DNA of 5,128 bases from Sedimentisphaerales bacterium (GCA_016932145.1 JAFGDI010000373.1:1-5128); one strand, 5' to 3'. Shown: positions 1-5,128, counted from the stretch's first letter. Notes: generated from the letters alone by a model not told the origin. A program made the numbers and translations.

Positions 1-116
1 GTATGCCGCAGAATATAATGCAGGATAAAGTAAGTGCAGAATATGAAAATGGCGTATTGAGAATTGCGGTAGAAAAGCGGCCAGAGAGCAAACCGCAGAC
101 GATTAGTATTAAATAG
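1..116 (+). CDS. Hsp20 family small heat-shock protein, C-terminal fragment
   Basis: This is the 3' end of a gene that enters from the left edge. About 37 complete codons are visible, ending at TAG 114-116. The peptide carries the end of the alpha-crystallin domain: an A-E-Y-x-N-G-V-L-x-I block, which is the conserved A-x-x-x-N-G-V-L signature of Hsp20 proteins, followed by a basic K-R-P-E-S-K-P linker and a terminal I-S-I. That last element is the I-x-I/V motif, which docks into a neighbouring alpha-crystallin domain during oligomer assembly. Family members are ATP-independent cytoplasmic holdases that bind unfolding proteins under heat or other stress. The start, promoter and N-terminal arm lie outside the window. 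The ATG at position 3 falls inside the domain and is not a proposed start. The family call is confident because signature and tail motif occur in the right order and spacing; which paralogue it is cannot be told. Confidence 0.88.
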   Translation, partial: MPQNIMQDKVSAEYENGVLRIAVEKRPESKPQTISIK

Positions 117-123
117 TTATTTG

Positions 124-150
124 TGGGGGGGCTGGATATCTGCCCCTCCA
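124..150 (+). other. G-run hairpin downstream of the Hsp20 gene
   Basis: A T plus seven consecutive Gs and a C (124-132) can pair with GCCCCTCCA (142-150) to give a 9-bp stem with one G-U pair and a 9-nt loop. It starts 7 nt after the Hsp20 stop codon. No T-run follows directly; the nearest is at 171-176, so it is not a canonical intrinsic terminator. It may protect the 3' end of the mRNA or act together with the terminator at 191-233. Function is inferred only from base pairing. Confidence 0.4.
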
Positions 151-190
151 GAGGATAAACTGATATCAACTTTTTTCATACCCCTCCCAT

Positions 191-233
191 AAGCCGCGGC
201 AGTGCCTTAACTGATCTGTCGCGGTTTTTTTTT
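191..233 (+). terminator. Rho-independent terminator of the Hsp20 unit
   Basis: AAGCCGCGGCAG (191-202) pairs with CTGTCGCGGTTT (216-227) as a 12-bp stem with two G-U wobbles around a 13-nt loop. A run of nine T residues (225-233) begins in the base of the stem. The GC-rich stem plus immediate T-run is the standard intrinsic terminator form on the + strand. It separates the Hsp20 transcript from the FmdB-type gene. Confidence 0.87.
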
Positions 234-259
234 ACTTATTTGCCCTGATCTTATATAAT
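231..259 (+). promoter_or_regulatory. Candidate sigma-70 type promoter for the FmdB-type gene
   Basis: TTTACT (231-236) matches 4 of 6 bases of the -35 consensus and TATAAT (254-259) is a perfect -10, with a 17-bp spacer. The -35 overlaps the end of the preceding terminator's T-run. Transcription would begin near 266, leaving a leader of about 45 nt before the ATG at 310. The call rests on consensus matching alone. Confidence 0.5.
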
Positions 260-309
260 ATATGCGAGTCTGCAACCGGCAGGTGTAATATACAACAGGA
301 GAATATAGA

Positions 310-549
310 ATGCCTATTTATGAATATGTATGCCAGAAGTGTGGTAAGAAATTTGAAGAGCTTACTTTGAGTATGAATAATAAGACGAAGATTAAATGCC
401 CTGACTGCGGGGGTGATAGTGCTCGCCAGGTAAGTACCTTTGCCGCTCATGATAACTCTGGGCAGACAAGCTGTCAGTTGCCCGATGGCTCCTGCGGCGC
501 TTCGGGTGGTTCTTGTTGTGGCGGTAGCTGCCCCTTTGGCGGCCATTAA
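310..549 (+). CDS. FmdB-type zinc-ribbon protein with Cys/Gly-rich tail
   Basis: The product is a 79-residue protein. It opens with M-P-I-Y-E-Y-V-C, the typical start of the FmdB/putative regulatory zinc-ribbon family. Two C-x-x-C knuckles (C8/C11 and C30/C33) should bind one zinc ion. After a short linker, the last 25 residues are rich in Gly, Ser and Cys, with five more cysteines (C55, C62, C69, C70, C74). Tails of this kind are common in the family and might bind extra metal. Members are named after FmdB, a proposed regulator of the formamidase/amidase genes of Methylophilus, but most have no demonstrated function and no catalytic residues are visible. The start is supported by AGGAG at 297-301, 8 nt before the ATG. 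The gene has a terminator upstream and its own candidate promoter, so it probably begins a transcription unit. No clear terminator separates it from the lipoprotein gene 174 bp downstream. Confidence 0.88.
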   Translation: MPIYEYVCQKCGKKFEELTLSMNNKTKIKCPDCGGDSARQVSTFAAHDNSGQTSCQLPDGSCGASGGSCCGGSCPFGGH

Positions 550-670
550 CAGGCAATTACCGGGGTTACGATAAATAGATCTCAGCTTCTTATGCAGGTA
601 TCTGAGTATATCTAATGCCGATATTGGTCTGGAGTGCTTTGCTTTTTCCTTGAATAATTGCATTACAGGG

Positions 671-697
671 ATTAATATCATGGTTTAAGATATTAAT
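671..697. repeat. Perfect 9-bp inverted repeat upstream of the lipoprotein gene
   Basis: ATTAATATC (671-679) and GATATTAAT (689-697) are exact reverse complements separated by 9 bp. The dyad ends 27 bp before the ATG at 724. It overlaps a weak candidate promoter, TTGAAT (650-655) and TAATAT (673-678) with a 17-bp spacer, so it could be an operator for a dimeric regulator or an A+T-rich hairpin in the leader. The symmetry is seen directly; the role is inferred. Confidence 0.45.
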
Positions 698-723
698 ATG
701 TATATTACTTACGGAGCAGATAA

Positions 724-1437
724 ATGAAAAAAGCCTTAGTTGTTATAGTTCTTGCGCTTACGGTTTTTATCGCTGGTTGCAGGAGTATGGAAGCCATCGA
801 GCTTAACCAGAAGGCCAAGATATATATCAAGCATGGCCAGTATGAGCAGGCGGCAGAAGTACTTAACCAGAGTCTGGACAAGTACGCATCTCACGCCTCA
901 ACCCACTATTGGCTGGGATATTGCTATGAGAAAATGGAAAATCTGACCAAAGCTACCTGGGAATATGAGCTGGCGGTTAAGTATGACCCGACCCTGGAAA
1001 TGGCTCAGATCGGTTATATCAGGGCTCTGGTCCGCAGTCGTCAGGAAGAAGAGGCTGTCAAGGTGGCCGATGCCTATTTCAGGAGACTCAATGTACCTAC
1101 TTCCGAATATATAAGAATAGGACAGAAATATCTGGAAGCTGAAGAAGAGATCTTCGCTGCTAAGTGCCTGGAGTATGCCTTCCGTAATAGTGGCTCAACA
1201 GTGCCGAATTCGCCAATTAAAAAAGATGTTCGTCCTCTGATGGTTCTGGCTGATTACTATGCTGCAACTAAAAATCAGGAAAAAGAGCGTCAGTATTTAA
1301 TGATGATTTTTGAGGAAGACCCATCTTATGACAATGTAGCTCGCCGGTTAGGTGAGCTGGGTATTAAGGTTAATATCCCTCAGCCGGTATTGCCAACTAT
1401 ATCGCCCCTGGAAAGGGAACTCAAAGGACTTGACTAA
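724..1437 (+). CDS. TPR-repeat lipoprotein
   Basis: The product is a 237-residue protein with a lipoprotein signal peptide: M-K-K, a hydrophobic run, then lipobox I-A-G-C with the lipidated cysteine at position 19. After processing it would be anchored in a membrane facing the periplasm. Arg at +2 lacks the Asp inner-membrane retention signal known from enterobacteria. Residues 24-57 and 58-91 form two recognisable tetratricopeptide repeats, the second ending in the typical Y-D-P turn. Helical pairs at about 93-123, 126-157 and 168-204 look like degenerate TPRs, the last including an E-D-P-S-Y turn. A Pro-rich segment and charged end finish the protein. TPRs are protein-docking scaffolds, so an envelope-assembly role is plausible, but the specific partner is unknown and no enzyme motif is visible. 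The start is supported by GGAG at 713-716, 7 nt upstream. The gene ends 50 bp before a strong terminator. Confidence 0.87.
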   Translation: MKKALVVIVLALTVFIAGCRSMEAIELNQKAKIYIKHGQYEQAAEVLNQSLDKYASHASTHYWLGYCYEKMENLTKATWEYELAVKYDPTLEMAQIGYIRALVRSRQEEEAVKVADAYFRRLNVPTSEYIRIGQKYLEAEEEIFAAKCLEYAFRNSGSTVPNSPIKKDVRPLMVLADYYAATKNQEKERQYLMMIFEEDPSYDNVARRLGELGIKVNIPQPVLPTISPLERELKGLD

Positions 1438-1487
1438 GTTGGTTTTGAATTACAGTTCAGGTTATTTTGTTAAATAAAATATAATAT

Positions 1488-1526
1488 AAAAAAAGTGATC
1501 AGGTTCAGGCCGGGTCACTTTTTTTT
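1488..1526 (+). terminator. Strong rho-independent terminator after the lipoprotein gene
   Basis: A7-GTGATC (1488-1500) pairs with GGTCAC-T7 (1513-1525) as a 13-bp stem with one T-G wobble around a 12-nt loop; the T-run extends to 1526. The matching A-run on the left means the reverse strand also ends its hairpin in Ts, so it could stop transcription from either side. It marks the end of the lipoprotein unit and the left border of the gene-free region. Confidence 0.88.
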
Positions 1527-1746
1527 ATATAACTTTAGAACTGCCCTTCTGAAAAATAATTATCCTTAGCTAATAGTTATTAACAGGTCAAAATAAAACC
1601 TGGCAGTGCTAGATGTTAGTATGGGGAATATAGGTAGTTTAAGTGGTAGTGCAAGTATGAAAATGCCATTCCTATTTTAAGAAAAATAAGGAATTGCGAG
1701 ATAATTTTTCTAAACCGTTAAAAGTGTGAATTATGTCTTGAAAAAA

Positions 1747-1766
1747 TGTGGATTAAATGTGGATAA
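1747..1766 (-). promoter_or_regulatory. Tandem DnaA-box-like sites
   Basis: TGTGGATTA (1747-1755) and TGTGGATAA (1758-1766) lie in the same orientation, 11 bp start to start, about one helical turn. The second is the exact reverse complement of the consensus DnaA box TTATCCACA; the first differs by one base. A 9-mer can arise by chance, but two phased copies in an otherwise gene-free tract is more suggestive. Binding is inferred from sequence only. Confidence 0.5.
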
Positions 1767-1995
1767 CTTTGTTAACCACTATGGGGTGGAGTAGTTGGTA
1801 AAGATATGTTAAGAAGGAGATAAATATTGGTAAAAAAACAATTATAGGTCTATAAGCCGATAAGATGTTTACTTACATAGGTTTAACAATATTGGAAATA
1901 GATTTTTCACCGAGAATAAGTCAGATGAATGAGCTGAAAAATATATTTCAAAATTAAAAAGAAATAACAGTAGAGTTGTAATTAAATAAATAAAA

Positions 1996-2004
1996 TGTGG
2001 AAAA
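1996..2004 (-). promoter_or_regulatory. Third DnaA-box-like site
   Basis: TGTGGAAAA is the reverse complement of TTTTCCACA, a common one-base variant of the DnaA box. It has the same orientation as the pair at 1747-1766 and lies about 240 bp away. A TATAAT hexamer starts 5 bp downstream at 2009, so a protein bound here would overlap any promoter using that -10. No good -35 at 16-18 bp was found for it. Confidence 0.35.
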
Positions 2005-2122
2005 CCTGTATAATGGAAAACGATTAGTTCTGCAAATACAGGCATTTGCGTCCTATAACATCGAGTGTAGCAGTGTAGAAATAATATAAAGAGTAATAAT
2101 AGCTTAAAAGCAGTTAATTTTC

Positions 2123-2150
2123 TTGCTGGATCACAGTATCTATTTAAAAT
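2123..2150 (+). promoter_or_regulatory. Candidate promoter for the RNase Z-like gene
   Basis: TTGCTG (2123-2128) and TAAAAT (2145-2150) resemble -35 and -10 elements with a 16-bp spacer. The -10 lies inside a palindrome, CTATTT-A-AAATAG (2140-2152), flanked by direct copies of GGATCA at 2128-2133 and 2152-2157. Transcription from here would include the GC-rich hairpin in a leader of roughly 90 nt. The consensus match is moderate. Confidence 0.35.
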
Positions 2151-2173
2151 AGGATCAAAGAGCAACGGTAAGA

Positions 2174-2202
2174 GGCCGGCCCAGAAAAAGAGTCGGTCGG
2201 CC
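2174..2202 (+). other. GC-rich hairpin in the leader of the RNase Z-like gene
   Basis: GGCCGGCC (2174-2181) pairs with GGTCGGCC (2195-2202), including one G-U pair, around a 13-nt loop rich in A and G. It sits 43 bp before the ATG at 2246 and is followed by another GC-rich patch at 2216-2230. It stands out in a very A+T-rich tract. No T-run follows, so it is not an intrinsic terminator. It may be a structured 5' leader; no known riboswitch class was recognised. Confidence 0.4.
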
Positions 2203-2245
2203 CTAAAGATTAACCAGGCCGCAGCCCGGCAAAAATAAGGTAGAA

Positions 2246-3121
2246 ATGTTATCAAATAAGCATGTAAAGTTTCAGGTAGATAGCCTGACAGTAGAGGGCT
2301 ATAGTGTAGCCGGCGAAGAAACCGTAATAAGCATACCAGAGTTGAACCTTTGTTTCGATATTGGCAGGTGTCCGGAACATGCTTTGTTGATGGATAATCT
2401 ATTATTGAGTCATGGCCACATGGACCATAGTGCCGGGATCGGCTATTACTTTTCGCAAAGAGGCTTTCGCGAGATGTCGCCGGGTACGGCATTAGTACCG
2501 GCTGAATTTAAAGAAAAACTCGAAAGGCTGCTCGATATCTGGGGTGAGATAGATGGTAACCGCCCACCAGCCAATATAATAGGATTAAACCCCGGCGATG
2601 AATATCAGCTAAGGCGTGGTTTGTTTGCTCAGGCATTTGAGACCAATCATTCTCGTGGCTCACTGGGCTATACGATAATAGACAGGCGAAATAAGCTCAA
2701 GAGCGAGTATGCCCATTTGAATGGCCCCGAGATAGCAAAGCTGCGTCAGAGTGGTCAAGAGGTTACTTATGTCCTTGATGTACCGTTAGTTACATATCTT
2801 GGTGATACGATGCCCGGCGACTATATGCAGCTTGAGCATGTCAGGAACAGCCAGGTTCTTATTACTGAATGTACCTTTACAGAGCCTGATCATATGGACA
2901 GGGCACTGGCCGGCCGTCACATTCATGTCAGTCAGTTGGCTGACATGCTCAAAGAATGTAATAATGAACATGTTATAATAACGCATTTAAGTCGTCGAAC
3001 CTTTATTCGAGATGCCAAGCGGGTAATAAAGTCAAAATTTGCACCTGAGATATATAAAAAGGTGATTTTCTTCATGGAACGACAGAAAAAGGCAGCCTTA
3101 ATGCCAGATGAGATAAAATAA
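2246..3121 (+). CDS. RNase Z-like metallo-beta-lactamase-fold protein (probable tRNA 3' endonuclease)
   Basis: The product is a 291-residue protein with the full metal-site set of the metallo-beta-lactamase fold: H-G-H-M-D-H (H56, H58, D60, H61), H135 in T-N-H, D187 in L-G-D-T and H247 in T-H-L-S-R. The G-R-H-I-H-V-S block (H225/H227) is typical of RNase Z. The order of motifs, including F-D-I-G-R-C-P near residue 37 and V-P-A-E at 84, recalls the short plant tRNase Z TRZ1 type. RNase Z is a cytoplasmic zinc-dependent endonuclease that cuts the 3' trailer from precursor tRNA so that CCA can be added. The activity is inferred; another nuclease or hydrolase of the fold is possible. A modest Shine-Dalgarno AAGG lies at 2237-2240, 5 nt before the ATG. 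The gene follows a 719-bp gap and precedes the beta-barrel gene by 113 bp. Confidence 0.82.
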   Translation: MLSNKHVKFQVDSLTVEGYSVAGEETVISIPELNLCFDIGRCPEHALLMDNLLLSHGHMDHSAGIGYYFSQRGFREMSPGTALVPAEFKEKLERLLDIWGEIDGNRPPANIIGLNPGDEYQLRRGLFAQAFETNHSRGSLGYTIIDRRNKLKSEYAHLNGPEIAKLRQSGQEVTYVLDVPLVTYLGDTMPGDYMQLEHVRNSQVLITECTFTEPDHMDRALAGRHIHVSQLADMLKECNNEHVIITHLSRRTFIRDAKRVIKSKFAPEIYKKVIFFMERQKKAALMPDEIK

Positions 3122-3159
3122 TATAGTTGTATTTATCTGATTTCAGGGTTATAAATAAC

Positions 3160-3181
3160 GATATAATTCATTGATATAATT
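3160..3181 (+). promoter_or_regulatory. Two TATAAT copies upstream of the beta-barrel gene
   Basis: GATATAATT occurs twice (3160-3168 and 3173-3181), 13 bp apart, each containing a perfect TATAAT (3162-3167, 3175-3180). They lie in the A+T-rich spacer 55-75 bp before the ATG at 3235 and could be alternative -10 elements. No convincing -35 stands at 16-18 bp from either, so this is a weak promoter call. Confidence 0.3.
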
Positions 3182-3198
3182 ATTTTTACATTTATTCG

Positions 3199-3214
3199 GG
3201 CTGCCCATGCGGCC
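3199..3214 (+). other. Small hairpin before the beta-barrel ribosome binding site
   Basis: GGCTGC (3199-3204) pairs with GCGGCC (3209-3214), with one T-G wobble, around a CCAT loop. It ends 8 nt before the AAGGAG ribosome binding site at 3223-3228. It has no T-run after it and is probably a leader structure affecting mRNA stability or translation, not a terminator. Confidence 0.3.
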
Positions 3215-3234
3215 ACTATAATAAGGAGTACCAG

Positions 3235-3867
3235 ATGAAGCGTCTGTTTTCAATGTTGGCGATATTAGGTATGATGAGCGGTTCGGTATCGGCCAGTGGT
3301 TTCGATGAGCCCACCGGCTGGGATAGTATATCAGACAGTGAATTGCAAGCGACGGTATTTACCGGTATGTTTTATGGTGGTGATATAGCTCGTGGCGTAG
3401 TTGATGCCGGGGGAGAAGAAAATCATATAGCTACTGATGACGGTTTAATGCTGGGTTTGCGTCTGGGTAAAGAGTCAACCTATTGGGGCCTGGAAGGAAC
3501 AGTCGCAGGTGTATTTGCTGATGAAGAGGTAACTAATGGTGTTGATGGAACCGTTAGTGGTGATGCTCAGTGGTATCTGGCGAATCTGAATTTACTATTG
3601 TTCCCGGTCGGCGATAATTTTGCCGATGGCATGTTGCGTCCTTTTATTGGAGCTGGTCCGGGTATGGCATATTATAATTCTGATAGTGAAGCACTTGACA
3701 GTAAGTTGCTGCTGGATATTAACCTGGCGGCCGGTGTGAAGATATCATTGTCTCGTTCACTGCCAGATCTGCGAATCGATTATCGCTGGCACTTCATTGA
3801 CGGGGCCGATGAATATGCTCAGCATTGCCATAAAGAAATATCGGTTGGCCTGTGTTTTGATTTTTAA
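3235..3867 (+). CDS. Secreted outer-membrane beta-barrel protein
   Basis: The product has 210 residues. A Sec signal peptide is clear: M-K-R, a hydrophobic core, and a likely cut after V-S-A at residue 20. The mature part alternates polar and hydrophobic residues in strand-like stretches rich in Gly and aromatics, with acidic loops (for example D-E-P-T-G and A-D-E-E-V). The block R-P-F-I-G-A-G-P-G-M-A-Y-Y is typical of small OmpA/OmpW-like eight-stranded barrels, and the last residue is Phe, as in BAM-recognised outer-membrane proteins. No peptidoglycan-binding OmpA domain follows, so this is a barrel only. Residues H197, C198, H199 and C207 near the end are unusual for such a barrel and could form a disulfide or bind metal. 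The start is well supported by AAGGAG at 3223-3228, 6 nt upstream. No terminator was seen before the NAD synthetase gene 64 bp downstream, so read-through is possible. The substrate or precise role is unknown. Confidence 0.83.
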   Translation: MKRLFSMLAILGMMSGSVSASGFDEPTGWDSISDSELQATVFTGMFYGGDIARGVVDAGGEENHIATDDGLMLGLRLGKESTYWGLEGTVAGVFADEEVTNGVDGTVSGDAQWYLANLNLLLFPVGDNFADGMLRPFIGAGPGMAYYNSDSEALDSKLLLDINLAAGVKISLSRSLPDLRIDYRWHFIDGADEYAQHCHKEISVGLCFDF

Positions 3868-3931
3868 GAGAAACCCGGATGTTCAGCATACAAAGATAAT
3901 GTGCGATACGAAGAAGATATAAAAAGAATAA

Positions 3932-5128
3932 ATGAAAATAGCACTGGCACAAATTAATCCGACAGTAGGCGACCTCAAGGGCAACATGCGCAAGATCGTT
4001 CAGGAGATCGAAACCGCGCGTAATGCCGGCTGTCAACTGATAGTATTCAGTGAGCTGTCGCTTACTGGTTATCCGCCGCGAGACCTTTTGCTCAAGCCGC
4101 GATTTGTAGATTTGAATATTTCTGCCCTGGATACAATTGCACAAAGCTGTCAGGGTATATCTGCTCTGGTTGGATATGTAAGTGTGCATACCGGGCCAAC
4201 TGGTAAATGTCTGCATAATACCGCTGCTCTGTTACAAGAGGGCAAGGTAGTAAGTAATTATTATAAGCGGCTTTTGCCAACTTATGATGTATTTGATGAG
4301 ACCAGATATTTTAAGTCGGGCAGTGAAATACAGATCATAGAATTTGGCGGCATGAAAATAGGCCTGACTATTTGTGAAGATATCTGGCGCACGAATGAAA
4401 ATGGCAGTCGTCATTTATATGATACAGATCCATTTGCCGAGCTGGCTCGTGCCGGGGCGCAGATGGTTATTAATATGTCGGCCTCACCTTTTGTTATGGA
4501 CAAGCATAATTTCCGGCTTCGCCTTTTTGGCGAGCAGGCAATGAAATATTGTATGCCTCTGCTTTATGTTAATCAGGTAGGCGGCAATGATGAGCTGGTG
4601 TTTGATGGTGTAAGTTGCGTCTTTGACCAGAACGGTCAGTTAGTAGCTCAGGCCCGCGACTTTGCTGAGGACCTGCTTATAATAGACACTCAGGATACAT
4701 CTGCTACCCGGGTTGAGCCGATAAGTGAAGGCATTGCTTCGGTATATAAGGCATTGGTTCTGGGCCTGCGAGACTATGTACGCAAGTGTCGCTTTGAGTC
4801 GGTGGTTCTTGGTTTATCAGGTGGCATAGATTCAGCGGTAGTAGCCGCTCTGGCCGTAGAGGCTTTGGGTGCAGATCGCGTATTCGGCGTAGCAATGCCC
4901 AGTCGCTTTTCCAGTGAACACAGCGTTAATGATGCCCGCGATCTGGCGGCGAATCTGGCAATAGATTTCCAGATCATTCCGATCGAGTTATCGCATCGGG
5001 CGATGGAAGAGACTTTATCGCATGCTTTTGCCGGTACTGCCCAGGGCATAACAGAAGAAAATATCCAGGCTCGTATTCGGGGTAATCTGCTTATGGCCCT
5101 GAGTAATAAGTTTGGTCATCTGCTCTTA
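3932..5128 (+). CDS. nadE: Glutamine-dependent NAD+ synthetase, 3' truncated by window
   Basis: The first 399 codons are present and open at the right edge. The N-terminal nitrilase-like glutaminase domain (about 1-250) has the triad E41 (F-S-E-L-S-L-T-G-Y-P-P-R-D), K112 (Y-Y-K-R) and C148 (I-C-E-D-I-W). It frees ammonia from glutamine. The C-terminal synthetase domain starts near 265, with the ATP-pyrophosphatase P-loop S-G-G-I-D-S-A (296-302) and the family block N-I-Q-A-R-I-R-G (377-384). The enzyme amidates nicotinic acid adenine dinucleotide to NAD+ with ATP in the cytoplasm, the last step of de novo and Preiss-Handler NAD synthesis. Relatives of this type are about 540-580 residues, so roughly 150 or more are missing. 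The ATG at 3932 is fixed by an in-frame TAA directly before it (3929-3931). The Shine-Dalgarno is weak, only an A/G-rich tract. No frameshift is visible. The 64-bp gap suggests co-transcription with the beta-barrel gene. Confidence 0.96.
   Translation, partial: MKIALAQINPTVGDLKGNMRKIVQEIETARNAGCQLIVFSELSLTGYPPRDLLLKPRFVDLNISALDTIAQSCQGISALVGYVSVHTGPTGKCLHNTAALLQEGKVVSNYYKRLLPTYDVFDETRYFKSGSEIQIIEFGGMKIGLTICEDIWRTNENGSRHLYDTDPFAELARAGAQMVINMSASPFVMDKHNFRLRLFGEQAMKYCMPLLYVNQVGGNDELVFDGVSCVFDQNGQLVAQARDFAEDLLIIDTQDTSATRVEPISEGIASVYKALVLGLRDYVRKCRFESVVLGLSGGIDSAVVAALAVEALGADRVFGVAMPSRFSSEHSVNDARDLAANLAIDFQIIPIELSHRAMEETLSHAFAGTAQGITEENIQARIRGNLLMALSNKFGHLLL

Larger units (their letters stand above)
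1527..2245. other. 719-bp gene-free A+T-rich region
   Basis: No coding sequence with a credible start, ribosome binding site and composition is visible on either strand. Hand counting gives about 25% G+C over 1861-2040, against about 48-52% in sampled flanking genes. The region holds two tandem DnaA-box-like 9-mers (1747-1766), a third box (1996-2004) beside a perfect TATAAT (2009-2014), a 13-bp palindrome (2140-2152) and a GC-rich hairpin (2174-2202) just before the RNase Z-like gene. A long reverse-strand open frame crossing it is mostly antisense to that gene and is not credible. The gap is far larger than the other spacers here (60-175 bp), so a regulatory, replicative or unrecognised ncRNA role is possible. 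Confidence 0.7.

Noticed and set aside
576..614. Imperfect hairpin after the FmdB-type gene as a terminator (TAGATCTCAG with CTGAG-TAT-ATCTA)
   Set aside because: The stem needs a 3-nt bulge, is weak, and has no T-run after it, so termination between the FmdB-type and lipoprotein genes is not supported.
232..681. Reverse-strand open frame of 149 codons opposite the FmdB-type gene
   Set aside because: It is antisense to the zinc-ribbon gene, whose Cys motifs and ribosome binding site settle the strand; the reverse product has no coherent domain.
1584..1602. Short inverted repeat CAGGT / ACCTG in the gap
   Set aside because: Only 5 bp per arm with a 9-bp centre and no nearby start site; likely chance.
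1869..2045. Shorter 58-codon version on the reverse strand, with an AGGA a few bases before its ATG and a hydrophobic stretch
   Set aside because: The ribosome-binding match is short, the hydrophobicity follows from base composition, and no toxin or membrane-peptide family is recognised. It would merit a second look only if conserved.
1527..2245. CRISPR array, tRNA gene, insertion sequence or attachment site in the gene-free gap
   Set aside because: I found no regularly spaced repeats, no cloverleaf or T-loop signature, no terminal inverted repeats with target duplication and no integrase or transposase nearby.
1869..2492. Reverse-strand open frame of 207 codons across the gap and the start of the RNase Z-like gene
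   Set aside because: Its first part is antisense to a well-supported gene. The remainder is a Leu/Phe-rich translation expected from A+T-rich DNA, with no recognisable domain.
3794..4414. Overlapping reverse-strand open frames opposite the beta-barrel end and nadE
   Set aside because: The + strand carries an unbroken NAD synthetase with all catalytic motifs here, so these are shadows.

Overview
The window looks like chromosomal DNA of a Gram-negative (two-membrane) bacterium. The support is a lipobox lipoprotein and a signal-peptide-bearing beta-barrel protein that ends in phenylalanine. Coding DNA is about 48-52% G+C in two hand-counted 300-bp samples, while the main intergenic gap falls to about 25%. 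The RNase Z resembles the plant TRZ1 type, and the small zinc-ribbon protein has a Gly/Cys-rich tail. Both would fit a PVC-superphylum bacterium such as a planctomycete, but that placement is recalled resemblance, not proof.

Layout, all genes on the + strand: the C-terminal end of an Hsp20 small heat-shock protein (1-116), then a G-run hairpin and a clear intrinsic terminator (191-233). An FmdB-type zinc-ribbon protein (310-549) follows, with its own candidate promoter. Next is a TPR-containing lipoprotein (724-1437), closed by a strong, probably bidirectional terminator (1488-1526). A gene-free, A+T-rich gap of about 720 bp (1527-2245) holds a tandem pair of DnaA-box-like 9-mers, one further box, and a GC-rich hairpin close to the next gene. 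After it come an RNase Z-like metallo-beta-lactamase-fold protein (2246-3121), a secreted outer-membrane beta-barrel protein (3235-3867), and glutamine-dependent NAD+ synthetase (3932 to the window end, truncated).

Functionally this is a mixed housekeeping neighbourhood: protein quality control, tRNA 3' processing, cell envelope and NAD biosynthesis. It does not read as one pathway or a defence or mobile system. The terminators divide it into at least three transcription units: Hsp20; FmdB with or without the lipoprotein; and RNase Z, beta-barrel and nadE, possibly with internal promoters. No transposase, CRISPR array, tRNA or rRNA was seen. The stretch most worth a second look is the 1527-2245 gap, which has some marks of a DnaA-binding region or replication origin, although the co-directional flanking genes and unchanged sign of G/C skew argue against a simple bidirectional oriC.
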